Shown: positions 50,809 through 59,169, counted from the stretch's first letter. The stretch is DNA of 64,000 bases from Lentzea californiensis (GCF_024648825.1 NZ_JANBBE010000006.1:310001-374000); one strand, 5' to 3'. Translations and numbers: made by a program. The notes: generated from the sequence alone by a model not told the origin.

Positions 50809-51558
50809 TCAGATCTGGTTCTCGCCGCCGTCGACGTACAGGTTGGCGCCGAGCATGAAGCTGCTGTCCGAGGAGGCGAGGAAGGCCACCGCGGCCGCCA
50901 CCTCGTCCACGTGACCCATCCGCCCGATGGCGATCCGGGCGGCCTCGCCCGACTTGAAGGCGGTCGCGTTCTCCTCACCCACGAGCTCGGTGATCCCGGC
51001 GGTGTCGGTCGGCCCCGGCGAGATGGCGTTCACCCGGACACCGCGTCCCTTGAGCTCGTTCGCCCAGGTGCGCGTGAACGTCCGCAGGGCCGCCTTGGAC
51101 GCGGCGTAGGCACCGAACGACGCGGTGCCCCGGTCGGCCGCGGTGGAGGCGTTGATGATCACCGAGGCACCCTCGTTGAGCAGCGGGAGCGCCTTCTGCA
51201 GCGTGAACAGGGTGCCCTTCACGTTGACGCCGAAGACCTGGTCGAAGTCCTGTTCGGTGATCGTCTCGATGGTCGCGAACGACGCCGTGGCCGAGTTGGC
51301 GAACAGCACGTCCAGTCCCTGACCGCGAGCGGCGACCACCTCGTAGAGCCGGTCCAGGTCGTCCATGTCCGTGATGTCGCCCGGCACCGCGGTCACGTTC
51401 TCGCCGATGACCTCCACCGCCTCGTCCAGCTCGGTCTTGCGGCGGCCGGTGATGAACACGTGCGCGCCCTCGGCCACCAGCCGCGCCGCGGTGGCCCTGC
51501 CGATCCCCCGCGTGCCGCCACCGGTCACCACTGCGGTCTTGCCTTCCAGCCTGCGCAT
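50809..51558 (-). CDS. Short-chain dehydrogenase/reductase (SDR)
   Basis: 249 residues. Classical SDR: NAD(P)-binding VVTGGGTRGIGRATAARLVA, active-site YAASK at about 150-154, INASTAADRGT with the catalytic Ser, and C-terminal LYVDGGENQI. The Arg-rich turn after the first strand (GRRKTELDEA) points to NADP. It is divergent from a TetR regulator, with two palindromic operators between them, so it is probably repressed by that protein. The substrate is unknown. Confidence 0.93.
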   Translation of the reverse strand: MRRLEGKTAVVTGGGTRGIGRATAARLVAEGAHVFITGRRKTELDEAVEVIGENVTAVPGDITDMDDLDRLYEVVAARGQGLDVLFANSATASFATIETITEQDFDQVFGVNVKGTLFTLQKALPLLNEGASVIINASTAADRGTASFGAYAASKAALRTFTRTWANELKGRGVRVNAISPGPTDTAGITELVGEENATAFKSGEAARIAIGRMGHVDEVAAAVAFLASSDSSFMLGANLYVDGGENQI

Positions 51559-51576
51559 TCCCTGACCTCCACGCTT

Positions 51577-51598
51577 TTATGCACCGATCGGTGCATAA
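51577..51598. promoter_or_regulatory. TetR operator 1 (22-bp perfect palindrome)
   Basis: Perfect palindrome spanning 51577-51598 with core GCACCGATCGGTGC and flanks TTAT/ATAA. It lies 18 bases upstream of the SDR ATG on the minus strand. Confidence 0.88.
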
Positions 51599-51611
51599 CC
51601 CGACCGTAGCA

Positions 51612-51635
51612 CTTCAGCACCGATCGGTGCTGAAG
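51612..51635. promoter_or_regulatory. TetR operator 2 (24-bp perfect palindrome)
   Basis: Perfect palindrome spanning 51612-51635 with the same core GCACCGATCGGTGC and flanks CTTCA/TGAAG. Its centre is 36 bases from that of operator 1 and it ends 14 bases before the TetR GTG, so it should control the TetR gene itself. Confidence 0.88.
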
Positions 51636-51649
51636 GGTAGGATGCGGAG

Positions 51650-52249
51650 GTGGAGAAGGCGCAGATCGGTCGGCCGCGGGAGTTCGACGCCGAGCAGGCC
51701 CTCCAGAAGGCGATGGTGGTCTTCTGGGAGCAGGGCTACGAGGGCGCGAGCCTCGCCGCCCTGACCGAGGCCATGGGCATCTCCCGCAAGAGCATGTACG
51801 CGGCCTTCGGCAACAAGGAGGAGCTCTTCCGCAAGGCGTTGCGGCGCTACTCGGAGGGCACGGTCTCCTACATCGTCGACGCACTCGAGGCGACCACCGC
51901 ACGTGAGGTGGCGGAGGTGTTCCTCACCGGCTCGGTCCGCGCCAACACCAGGCCCGGCTGCCCCGCCGGCTGTCTCGGCGTGCAGGGCGCGCTGGCCGTC
52001 GGCGAGACGGGTCGGGTCGCGCGCGACGTGCTGACCGAGTGGCGCGCCGGGGGCCAGGAGCACCTGCGCGACCGGTTCCAGCGGGCCGTCGAGGAGGACG
52101 ACCTGCCCGCGGGCTCCGACCCGGACCTGATCGCCCGCTACGTCATGACGATCGCGAACGGCATGGCCGTGCAGGCGGCGGGCGGTGCGACGCGCGAGGA
52201 ACTGCTGCGCGTGGCCGGCGCCGCCCTGCTGAACTGGCCGCCTGCCTGA
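51650..52249 (+). CDS. TetR-family transcriptional repressor
   Basis: 199 residues from GTG 51650. Helix-turn-helix region: FDAEQALQKAMVVFWEQGYE, GASLAALTEAMGISRKSMYA and AFGNKEELFRKALRRY. The C-terminal domain contains RPGCPAGCLGVQGALAVGE, the Cys-Pro-rich feature of the TetR_C/AcrR-like subgroup that often regulates SDR or oxidoreductase genes. The two exact palindromes in its leader are the evident operators, giving autoregulation and control of the divergent SDR gene. Confidence 0.93.
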   Translation: MEKAQIGRPREFDAEQALQKAMVVFWEQGYEGASLAALTEAMGISRKSMYAAFGNKEELFRKALRRYSEGTVSYIVDALEATTAREVAEVFLTGSVRANTRPGCPAGCLGVQGALAVGETGRVARDVLTEWRAGGQEHLRDRFQRAVEEDDLPAGSDPDLIARYVMTIANGMAVQAAGGATREELLRVAGAALLNWPPA

Positions 52250-52256
52250 GCCCTGG

Positions 52257-52544
52257 TCAGACCTGCTTCTCGCGCTCCCGCCAGACCCGGACCGCGAACC
52301 CGCCGAACACCCCGAGGACCACGCAGGCGCCGGCCGCGACGAGCACCACGGAGGACGTGGTCACCCCGGCCATCACGAAGAGCAGGCCGATCACGTGCAG
52401 CGCCAGCAGTCCGCCGACGACCATGGTCCGGTGCGGCACCTTGGGCGCCGGGCGGGTGAGCTTGGCGGCCAGCTTCGGGTCGTCCTCGGCGAGACGGCGC
52501 TCGATCTCGTCCAGTTCCTGCTGCTCGTGGTCCGGCAGTTTCAC
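52257..52544 (-). CDS. DUF3040 small membrane protein
   Basis: 95 residues from GTG 52544, preceded by GGGAGG. N-terminal LPDHEQQELDEIERRLAEDD is the DUF3040 signature, followed by two membrane helices (MVVGGLLALHVIGLLFVMAG and SVVLVAAGACVVLGVFGGFA). Common in actinobacteria; unknown function. It converges on the TetR gene with a 7-base gap. Confidence 0.88.
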   Translation of the reverse strand: MKLPDHEQQELDEIERRLAEDDPKLAAKLTRPAPKVPHRTMVVGGLLALHVIGLLFVMAGVTTSSVVLVAAGACVVLGVFGGFAVRVWREREKQV

Positions 52545-52595
52545 GTCCGGTCCTCCCGCTGGGTTGCTCAGGGCTTCACCAGAGTCAACGCACGG

Positions 52596-52632
52596 GACCG
52601 GCCAAGGTTCCCGGTCGCACGTGACTGTCACG
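52596..52632. promoter_or_regulatory. Two dyads between the DUF3040 and membrane-protein genes
   Basis: GACCGG (52596-52601) with CCGGTC (52611-52616), 9-base spacer; and CGTGAC-T-GTCACG (52620-52632), a 13-base palindrome with one central base. Both lie in the 156-base divergent intergene. Candidate operator or promoter region. Confidence 0.4.
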
Positions 52633-52700
52633 CTGCACATCGGTCCGGCAGCGGCGGACGCTACATTCCGCAGTAGATCCTTCGTCGTCGGAAGAGCCCC

Positions 52701-53081
52701 ATGATCGATGTTCTGCCCACGGTCCTGACCGTGCTCGCACTCGCCGCCGCCGCGTGGTCGGTGCTGCTGATCGCACTCAACACGCCGTTGCTGCCGCTGA
52801 AGAAGTTGTCCTGGACCCTGGTGGGCGGCCTCGCGGTGCTGGAACTGGGCCTGCTCGTCCAGGCCGTCGCCGGCATCGTGTCGATGCTCGGCACCGACCG
52901 CGACATCGAGCGCTGGTCGTTCGTCGGCTACCTGCTCGGCCCGGTCGTGATCCTGCCCGTCGCGGTCCTCTGGTCGGCCGCCGAACGCACCCGGTGGAGC
53001 GCCGGTGTGCTGGTGGTGGCGTGCCTCAGCGTGCCGGTGATGATCCTGCGCCTCGGCCAGATCTGGGCAGGCCATGCCTGA
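52701..53081 (+). CDS. Four-helix membrane protein of unknown function
   Basis: 126 residues with four hydrophobic helices (for example TVLTVLALAAAAWSVLLIAL and WTLVGGLAVLELGLLVQAVA). ATG 52701. No conserved catalytic residue is visible. It overlaps the next gene by 8 bases, and both appear to be subunits or partners in the membrane. The pair resembles small actinobacterial proteins annotated only as hypothetical. Confidence 0.7.
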   Translation: MIDVLPTVLTVLALAAAAWSVLLIALNTPLLPLKKLSWTLVGGLAVLELGLLVQAVAGIVSMLGTDRDIERWSFVGYLLGPVVILPVAVLWSAAERTRWSAGVLVVACLSVPVMILRLGQIWAGHA

Positions 53082-53457
53082 CACGCGCCAGGGCCCCGGC
53101 CGGATGCTGATCACCGTCTACGGCGTCTTCGCCCTCGCCGCCACGTCCCGTTCGGCCGTGCAGATCGCCGGCCGCTTCTCCGACGCACCCGTCGCGTACG
53201 TGCTGTCGGCGTTCGCCGCCGTCGTCTACGTGCTGGCCACCATCGCCCTCGCGCGCGACAGCCGCCGGACCGCGTACGTCGCGTGCTCCGTCGAACTGGC
53301 CGGCGTGCTGCTGGTCGGGGCGGCCAGCCTCGTCGTACCGCGGGCGTTCCCGGACGCGACCGTGTGGTCGTCCTTCGGCATCGGCTACGGGTTCGTGCCG
53401 CTCGCGCTGCCGGTCCTCGGCCTGTGGTGGCTGCGGAAGACCGGCTCGTCCAGGTAG
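53074..53457 (+). CDS. Four-helix membrane protein, partner of the preceding gene
   Basis: 127 residues with about four membrane helices (MLITVYGVFALAATSRSAVQ; YVLSAFAAVVYVLATIALA; SVELAGVLLVGAASLVV; FVPLALPVLGLWWL). ATG 53074 lies 8 bases inside the preceding gene, which argues for joint expression. Function unknown. Confidence 0.7.
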   Translation: MPDTRQGPGRMLITVYGVFALAATSRSAVQIAGRFSDAPVAYVLSAFAAVVYVLATIALARDSRRTAYVACSVELAGVLLVGAASLVVPRAFPDATVWSSFGIGYGFVPLALPVLGLWWLRKTGSSR

Positions 53458-53617
53458 ACGCCGCCGAAGTGGGCCGCCGTCCACAGTGCACGACCCGTGC
53501 GTAGCTCTGGGTGTTCTCTGTGAATGCGCCGGCGCGGCCGTGGCCGGGAGCGGATTTTTCCGGGTTCTCACAGGACTTCCCAGGGAACGGTCAGGCCGGG
53601 TGGCGAGGCTCGGTCCC

Positions 53618-54532
53618 ATGACGATGATCGACGTGCGGGGGCTGACCAAGCGGTACGGCCTCGACACCGTGGTGGACGACCTGTCGTTCACCGTGGAGGC
53701 CGGCCAGGTGACCGGGTTCCTCGGGCCGAACGGCGCGGGCAAGTCCACGACCATGAAGATGATCCTCGGGCTGGCCGCGCCCACCGGGGGTTCCGTCACG
53801 GTCGGCGGACGCCGCTACCGCGACCTGCCCGTGCCGCTGACCGAGGTCGGCGCGCTGCTCGACGCGGGTGCCTTGCACGCTGGGCGAAAGGCCCGCGACC
53901 ACCTGCTGGCGCTCGCCGCCGGCAACGGCCTGCCGCGGCGCCGGGTGGACGAGGTGCTCGCCAGGACAGGGCTGGACAGCGTGGCGCACAGGCGTGCGGG
54001 CGGGTTCTCGCTGGGCATGCGGCAGCGGCTCGGCATCGCGGCGGCGCTGCTCGGCGACCCGCGGGTGCTGATCTTCGACGAGCCGGTGAACGGGCTCGAC
54101 CCCGAGGGCATCCGCTGGATCCGCGACTTCATGCGTTCCCTGGCCCGCGAGGGTCGCGCGGTGCTGGTCTCCAGCCACCTCATGAACGAGATGGCGCAGA
54201 CCGCCGACCACCTGGTCGTGATCGGCCGCGGCAGGCTCATCGCCGACACCGGCGTGGACGAGTTCCTGCGCGGACGTGGTGAGGGCACGGTGCTCGTCCG
54301 CACGCCCGAACCCGCGGAGTTCGCGCTGCGGCTGACCGCGACCGGCGCCACCGTGCGGGAAGGACCGGACTCCTCTCTGGTGGTCACCGGTCTGGCGAGC
54401 GAGGAGATCGGCAAGCTCGCCGCCTACCACGGCACCGTGCTCGGCGAGCTCACCCCGCAACGGCCTTCGCTGGAGGACGCCTTCATGGAGCTGACCCAGG
54501 ACAGCGTCGAGTACCACGGGGTGACCGCATGA
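53618..54532 (+). CDS. ABC transporter ATP-binding protein
   Basis: 304 residues. Walker A in FLGPNGAGKSTTMKMILGLA, Q-loop region before LLDAGALHAGRKAR, signature loop GGFSLGMRQRLGIAAALLGD and Walker B with switch in VLIFDEPVNGLDPEGI...SSHLMNEM. The C-terminal about 80 residues are the extra domain found in the bacitracin/antibiotic-type exporters. It starts at ATG 53618 (another at 53624) and overlaps the permease by 4 bases. First gene of a five-gene operon with a two-component system. Confidence 0.93.
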   Translation: MTMIDVRGLTKRYGLDTVVDDLSFTVEAGQVTGFLGPNGAGKSTTMKMILGLAAPTGGSVTVGGRRYRDLPVPLTEVGALLDAGALHAGRKARDHLLALAAGNGLPRRRVDEVLARTGLDSVAHRRAGGFSLGMRQRLGIAAALLGDPRVLIFDEPVNGLDPEGIRWIRDFMRSLAREGRAVLVSSHLMNEMAQTADHLVVIGRGRLIADTGVDEFLRGRGEGTVLVRTPEPAEFALRLTATGATVREGPDSSLVVTGLASEEIGKLAAYHGTVLGELTPQRPSLEDAFMELTQDSVEYHGVTA

Positions 54533-55317
54533 GCGCGCGAGTGGTGTTCTTCGGCCACGCCCTGCACGCGGAATGGGTCAAGCTGCGCAGCCCGCGGTCC
54601 ACTTGGTACACACTGGCGTGCCTGTTCGGCGTCGGGATCGGCATCACGGTCCTCGCGACGGGCCGCGCGGGCGAGGTGTACGGGAGCGCGTCGGCCGCCG
54701 AACGGCTGGCGTGGGACCCGACCGGGCGCAGCCTGACCGCGTACCTGGTCGCACAGCTGGTGATCGGCGTGCTCGGGACGCTGGTCGTGACCTCCGAGTA
54801 CGCGACCGGGCTGGTGCGGACGTCGCTGGCGGTCACGCCGCGCAGGCACCGGTTGCTGGCGGCCAAGGTGGTGGTGGCCGCCGTCGTCGCCGTGGTGGCC
54901 GGCCAGGTGCTGATGTTCGCGTGTTTCCTTCTGGGCCAAGGGCTCTTCGCCTCTCAGGACGTGCCGCACGCGCGGCTCGGCGACCCCGGTGTGCTGTCCG
55001 CCGTCGTGGGCGGCGGGCTCTACCTCGCGGCGATCGCCGTGCTCGCGATCGGTCTCGGCACGATCATGCGTGCCACGGCGGGCGCGCTCACCACGCTGGT
55101 GGGCATCGTGTTCCTGGTGCCCGCCCTGGCCGGTCTGTTCCCGTCGTGGTTCCAGGGCCTGCTCGACTTCTGGCCGTCGCAGGGCGCCGCGGCGGTGTTC
55201 GCGACGGTGCCGGATCCCGCCTACCCGCATCCCTGGCTGAACCTCGGCGGCATGTGCCTCGGCATCGCCGTCGTGCTGGCCGCCGCCTTCGTCGTCTTCC
55301 ACCGGCGTGACGTGTGA
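54529..55317 (+). CDS. ABC transporter permease (ABC-2 type)
   Basis: 262 residues with six helices. N-terminal HALHAEWVKLRSPRSTWYTL is the usual entry of actinobacterial ABC-2 permeases (ExWxKLRS). ATG 54529 overlaps the ATPase stop by 4 bases. The transporter probably exports a lipid, peptide or drug; the two-component system downstream may sense the same compound. Confidence 0.9.
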   Translation: MSARVVFFGHALHAEWVKLRSPRSTWYTLACLFGVGIGITVLATGRAGEVYGSASAAERLAWDPTGRSLTAYLVAQLVIGVLGTLVVTSEYATGLVRTSLAVTPRRHRLLAAKVVVAAVVAVVAGQVLMFACFLLGQGLFASQDVPHARLGDPGVLSAVVGGGLYLAAIAVLAIGLGTIMRATAGALTTLVGIVFLVPALAGLFPSWFQGLLDFWPSQGAAAVFATVPDPAYPHPWLNLGGMCLGIAVVLAAAFVVFHRRDV

Positions 55318-56441
55318 TGGTGACGCGGCGGGACGTGGGACAGGGCGTGGCGGCGGCGGTCGCGGCTTGGGGAGCCATGGCCGCCACCGCCGCGGCCGGG
55401 GTGCTGCTCCTCGACGCCGGCCGGTTCGGCGGGTTCGGCCGGCTGACGGCGGCGGTGGTCACCATGGCCGTGGGCGGCTCGGCCGAGTTCGGTGCCGTCC
55501 CGGCGGGTGGCACGCCGGTCGCCTTGAGGGGCAGCGTCGACGTGATGCCCCTGGGCGTCGCGGTGGTCGGCGCAGTGGTGCTGGGGTGGTTGTTGCTGCG
55601 GCACCGGGACGGGCTGCTCGTGCGTGGCACGGCGGCGGCCGTGGCGTTCCCGGCCGGCGCGGTGGCGGTCGCGTTGGCGGCGCGGGGCGAGGTGACACCG
55701 CCCGGTGCGGCGGCGGCGGGTGGGATCTCCGGTGTCTGCGGGCTTCCCGCGATCGGGCCGTTGGGCCGTGGCAGGTCCGTGGACGCGCTCAGCGTCGGGT
55801 TCTCCGTTCCCGTCTGGCCGGTGCTGGCCGGGGCGGTGGTCTGGGTGCTCGCCGTCGTCGGCGTGTGCTGGCTGGTCGTGCGGTTCCGGATCGCCGCGCG
55901 TGGTGCTTTGTGGACGGTGGGCGGGCTCGGTGCGGCGTGCCTGCTCGTCGCGTGGGCGTTGGGCGGTCCGGCGGCGGCGGGTGGTGTCCTGTTCTTGTTG
56001 CCGCACATCGTGTTCGGCGTGTTGTCGCTGGGTCTTGGTGTGCCGTGGACGGTCAGTTCGGACGGCGCGCTGGCGTGCGTCCTCGACGGTGTCGCGCCAC
56101 CGTCGCCGGGTGGACCGCTGACGTGGGTGGCGGCTGCCGTGCTGCTGGCCCTCGGCGTTCTGACCGTCCGGCGCGGTCGTCCGCTGCGCCGGGCCGCGTG
56201 GCTGGGCGCGGTGGTGGGTGTGGCGCTGGGAGGCCTGGCGCTGGTGTCGCGCGTGTCGGTGCGGCTGGGCATCGGCGCGTTCGGGTTCTCGGTGCCGGTG
56301 CTCGACGCGGGGCTGGCGGCGAACCCGCTGGCCGCGCTGGCGCTGGGAGGGGCGGGTGGTGCCGCGGCGGGTCTGCTCGCCGGGGGGCTTCTCAGGTTGG
56401 CGTCCGTATCGTGGCCCGCGTGGAGGGATCGGGCCGGGTGA
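55317..56441 (+). CDS. Polytopic membrane protein, streptophobe-like
   Basis: 374 residues from ATG 55317 (GTG 55314 is an alternative). About ten hydrophobic helices connected by Gly/Ala-rich loops, for example LGVAVVGAVVLGWLLLRHRD, GVLFLLPHIVFGVLSLGLGV and LTWVAAAVLLALGVL. Layout resembles the streptophobe family of large actinomycete membrane proteins; it has no known function. Its position between an ABC exporter and a two-component system, with overlapping stops and starts, suggests it is part of the same envelope system. Confidence 0.7.
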   Translation: MVTRRDVGQGVAAAVAAWGAMAATAAAGVLLLDAGRFGGFGRLTAAVVTMAVGGSAEFGAVPAGGTPVALRGSVDVMPLGVAVVGAVVLGWLLLRHRDGLLVRGTAAAVAFPAGAVAVALAARGEVTPPGAAAAGGISGVCGLPAIGPLGRGRSVDALSVGFSVPVWPVLAGAVVWVLAVVGVCWLVVRFRIAARGALWTVGGLGAACLLVAWALGGPAAAGGVLFLLPHIVFGVLSLGLGVPWTVSSDGALACVLDGVAPPSPGGPLTWVAAAVLLALGVLTVRRGRPLRRAAWLGAVVGVALGGLALVSRVSVRLGIGAFGFSVPVLDAGLAANPLAALALGGAGGAAAGLLAGGLLRLASVSWPAWRDRAG

Positions 56442-57130
56442 CGACGCTGCTGGTGGTGGACGACGAGGCCACGGTGCGCGAACTGCTGTCGGCGACGCTG
56501 CGCTTCGCGGGGTTCCAGGTGACGTCCGCGGCGACGGGCGCGGAGGCGGTCGCCGCGGCCGTCGCGGAACCGCCCGATCTCGTGCTGCTCGACGTGATGC
56601 TGCCCGACGTGGACGGGTTCGAGGTGGTCCGGCGGCTGCGCGAGCAGCGCGCGGAGGGGCGCCGCGGACCCGTGCCCGTCCTGTTCCTCACCGCCAGGGA
56701 CCGCAAGGCGGACAAGGTGACCGGCCTGTCGCTGGGCGCCGACGACTACGTGACCAAGCCGTTCGACCTGGAGGAGCTGATCGCCCGGATCCGGGCGATC
56801 CTGCGCCGCACCTCCGGTCACCGGGAGGGACTGCTGAGGGCGGGCGCGCTCGCGCTCGACACAGAGGGCCACCGGGTGACCAGGGCCGGGATGCCCGTCC
56901 GGGTGTCGCCGACGGAGTTCCGGCTGCTGCGCTACCTGATGGAGAACGCCGGGCGCGTGGTGTCCAAGACGCAGATCCTCGACCGGGTGTGGCGCTACGA
57001 CTTCGGCGGCGACGCCGGCATCGTGGACACCTACATCTCGTACCTGCGGCGCAAGGTCGACGCCGAGGACCCGAAGCTGATCCACACCGTGCACGGCGTG
57101 GGGTACGTGCTGCGGGACCCGGCGTGCTGA
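56438..57130 (+). CDS. OmpR-family response regulator
   Basis: 230 residues from GTG 56438, which overlaps the previous stop by 4 bases and has GGAGGGA about 9 bases upstream. Receiver domain with phospho-acceptor Asp52 in LVLLDVMLPDVDGF and KPF at the end; C-terminal winged helix with SPTEFRLLRYLMENAGRVVS, KTQILDRVWRYDFGGD and TVHGVGYVLRD. It is overlapped by 7 bases by its sensor kinase gene. Confidence 0.95.
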   Translation: MTTLLVVDDEATVRELLSATLRFAGFQVTSAATGAEAVAAAVAEPPDLVLLDVMLPDVDGFEVVRRLREQRAEGRRGPVPVLFLTARDRKADKVTGLSLGADDYVTKPFDLEELIARIRAILRRTSGHREGLLRAGALALDTEGHRVTRAGMPVRVSPTEFRLLRYLMENAGRVVSKTQILDRVWRYDFGGDAGIVDTYISYLRRKVDAEDPKLIHTVHGVGYVLRDPAC

Positions 57131-58578
57131 GCAGGTTCTCCCTGCGCACCAGGCTGTTGCTGCTCACCGCGAGCCTGCTCCTCGCCGGGCTCGGCCTGGT
57201 CGGTGCGGTCGTGTCCGACCAGCTGGAGCGCTACCAGCTGGACCGGGTCGACGCCCAGCTGCGGTCGCTGGGCGAGATCCTCTCGCGGGTGCCCGCCGCC
57301 GGGCCGCCCGGCGCCGTCGGTTCCACGCCCCGGCCCGACCTCCTCGACCCCGCCCTGCGGCTGATCGGCGCTCCGTACCTCGTGTACTTGGGTGCGGACG
57401 GCACCGTGGCGGGCGGCCTGCACTCCAGCCGCCTGGACGGCGCCTCCCTGCCCGGTCCCGGCGCACTGCGCACCGTGCCCGCCAGCGGCGAGCCCGTCGA
57501 CCTGCGCGCCGCGGACGGCTCGGGGCGCTGGCGCGCGACCGCGCGGCCGGCCACCGGGTGGGACGGGGTGGTCGTCGTCGCGGCATCGCTGGCCGAGGCG
57601 GACGCCACCACCGCCCGGCTCCGGACGACGAGCCTGGTCAGCGGTGCGGTGCTGCTCGCGCTGCTGACGGCGGTCGGCTGGTTCGCCCTGGGGCGGGGCC
57701 TGCGGCCGCTGCGCCGCATCGAGCACACCGCCGCCGCGATCGCCGACGGCGACCTCACCCGGCGCGTCCCCCTGCTCGCGGCGCCCACCACGGAGGTCGG
57801 GCACCTGGCGACCTCGCTCAACACGATGCTCGGCCAGCTCGAACGAGCCTTCGCCGACCGGTCCGCGGCCGAGGCCCGCATGCGGACGTTCCTCTCGGAC
57901 GTGAGCCACGAACTGCGCACGCCGTTGTTCGGCATCAAGGGTTCGACCGAGCTGTACCGGATGGGCGCGATGCCCGAGCGCGCCGACGTGGACGAGGCGA
58001 TGCACCGCATCGACCGCGAGGCCACCCGGCTCACCAGCCTCACCGAGGACCTGCTCCTGCTGGCCCGGCTGGACGAGGCGCCGGAGGCCCAGCTGGACCC
58101 CGCCCCGATGGACCTGCGCACCCTGGCCAACGACGCCCGGCACGACCTGCGCGGCCTCGACCCGTCCCGCCCGGTCGAGCTCACCGGACCCGGCGGCGCC
58201 GGACCACCGGGTCCCGCACCCGTGCACGCCGACGAGGACGCCTTGCGCCAGGTGGTCACCAACCTGATCGGCAACGCCGCCACGTACACCCCGCCGGGCT
58301 CCGCGGTCCGGATCGGCGTGGGCACGGCGAACGGCCGCGCGGTGCTGGAAGTGGCCGACCGCGGTCCCGGCCTGCCCGCGCACCAGGCCGCCCGCGTCTT
58401 CGACCGCTTCTACCGCGCCGACCACTCGCGCACCCGCGCGGACGGCGCCAACGCCGGACTGGGCCTGGCGATAGCCCTCGCCCTGGCCCGTGCGCACGAC
58501 GGGACCGTCGAGCTCGACACGAAGCTGGGCGAAGGCGCCTGCTTCCGCCTCGTCCTGCCGCCGCTCGACCGGCAGTGA
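57124..58578 (+). CDS. Sensor histidine kinase
   Basis: 484 residues. Two membrane helices (about 8-30 and 165-190) flank an extracytoplasmic sensor of about 130 residues. HAMP linker at about 190-240. HisKA with phospho-acceptor His262 in DVSHELRTPLFGIKGSTELY. HATPase with N-box LRQVVTNLIGNAATYTPPGS, G1 VADRGPGLPAHQA and G2 NAGLGLAIALALAR. GTG 57124 overlaps the regulator gene by 7 bases. The signal is unknown; cotranscription with an exporter suggests a drug- or envelope-stress response. Confidence 0.95.
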   Translation: MLSRFSLRTRLLLLTASLLLAGLGLVGAVVSDQLERYQLDRVDAQLRSLGEILSRVPAAGPPGAVGSTPRPDLLDPALRLIGAPYLVYLGADGTVAGGLHSSRLDGASLPGPGALRTVPASGEPVDLRAADGSGRWRATARPATGWDGVVVVAASLAEADATTARLRTTSLVSGAVLLALLTAVGWFALGRGLRPLRRIEHTAAAIADGDLTRRVPLLAAPTTEVGHLATSLNTMLGQLERAFADRSAAEARMRTFLSDVSHELRTPLFGIKGSTELYRMGAMPERADVDEAMHRIDREATRLTSLTEDLLLLARLDEAPEAQLDPAPMDLRTLANDARHDLRGLDPSRPVELTGPGGAGPPGPAPVHADEDALRQVVTNLIGNAATYTPPGSAVRIGVGTANGRAVLEVADRGPGLPAHQAARVFDRFYRADHSRTRADGANAGLGLAIALALARAHDGTVELDTKLGEGACFRLVLPPLDRQ

Positions 58579-59058
58579 TCAGGAACAGGCAGTTCCCGCC
58601 GGCTTCGGCGCGATGTCGCAGGCGAACTCGGGCAGGACCGCGCGGTGCGCCCCGCTGTTCGCCGCGGCTGGACGAGGAGAGGGGACGCCCGCGTCCCAGG
58701 ACGGCAGACGGAGCAGGCGGGACCCGCTCGTCACCGGCGGCGAACGGAAGGTCATCCGGTGGTCGCCGATCCAGATCGTGTCCCCGTCGTGCACCACGGC
58801 GCTGTCCACGGGGATCCGGTTGAGGTAGGTGCCGTTGAGCGAGCCGAGGTCCGTGAGGACGACCACGCCGCCCTCGCGGCGCAGTTCCGCGTGCTGCCGG
58901 GACACGGTGATGTCGTCGAGAACGACTCCGCAGCCACGATCACGCCCGATGACGACGACCGGCTCGGTCAGCGCGACGGTGACCGGCTCGTGCCCCGCGA
59001 TCGTCAACGACGGCGTCGCGACGCCGGTAGGCCCTGTCTCCGTGGCTTCACCGATCAT
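58579..59058 (-). CDS. FHA-domain protein
   Basis: 159 residues from ATG 59058 with GGGGAG upstream. The phosphothreonine-binding FHA fold is clear: VVVIGRDRGCGVVLDDITVS, RQHAELRREGGVVVLTDLGS and LNGTYLNRIPVDSAVVHDGD. It recognises Thr-phosphorylated partners of Ser/Thr kinases. The C-terminal part is Pro/Ala-rich without a domain. A CIRCE-like dyad at 59084-59108 overlaps its probable promoter region, so HrcA control is possible. Convergent with the histidine kinase gene, adjacent stops. Confidence 0.9.
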   Translation of the reverse strand: MIGEATETGPTGVATPSLTIAGHEPVTVALTEPVVVIGRDRGCGVVLDDITVSRQHAELRREGGVVVLTDLGSLNGTYLNRIPVDSAVVHDGDTIWIGDHRMTFRSPPVTSGSRLLRLPSWDAGVPSPRPAAANSGAHRAVLPEFACDIAPKPAGTACS

Positions 59059-59083
59059 GCCGTGCTCCCCGCGGTTCGCTTTC

Positions 59084-59108
59084 TGGCACTCTCCACGTTC
59101 GAGTGCCA
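59084..59108. promoter_or_regulatory. CIRCE-like element (TGGCACTC-N9-GAGTGCCA)
   Basis: TGGCACTC (59084-59091), 9-base spacer, GAGTGCCA (59101-59108). The inverted-repeat core GCACTC-N9-GAGTGC is the binding site of the heat-shock repressor HrcA (CIRCE: TTAGCACTC-N9-GAGTGCTAA). It lies 25 bases upstream of the FHA gene start and about 113 bases upstream of the divergent BtrH-like gene. Confidence 0.75.
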
Positions 59109-59150
59109 AGTGTAGTCGGCGACGACCGGCTCCCGGTGGATCGGGGTTGA

Positions 59151-59169
59151 CCCTCACACGGTGTCAGGG
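59151..59169. promoter_or_regulatory. Dyad overlapping a TTGACC box before the BtrH-like gene
   Basis: The 19-base element CCCT-N-ACAC-N-GTGT-N-AGGG overlaps TTGACC at 59147-59152, about 52 bases before the ATG at 59222. Candidate operator for that gene. Confidence 0.4.

Noticed and set aside
55088..57094. 668-residue minus-strand frame across the permease, membrane-protein and regulator genes
   Set aside because: Pro/Thr/Ala-rich shadow without domains; all three plus-strand genes are well supported.
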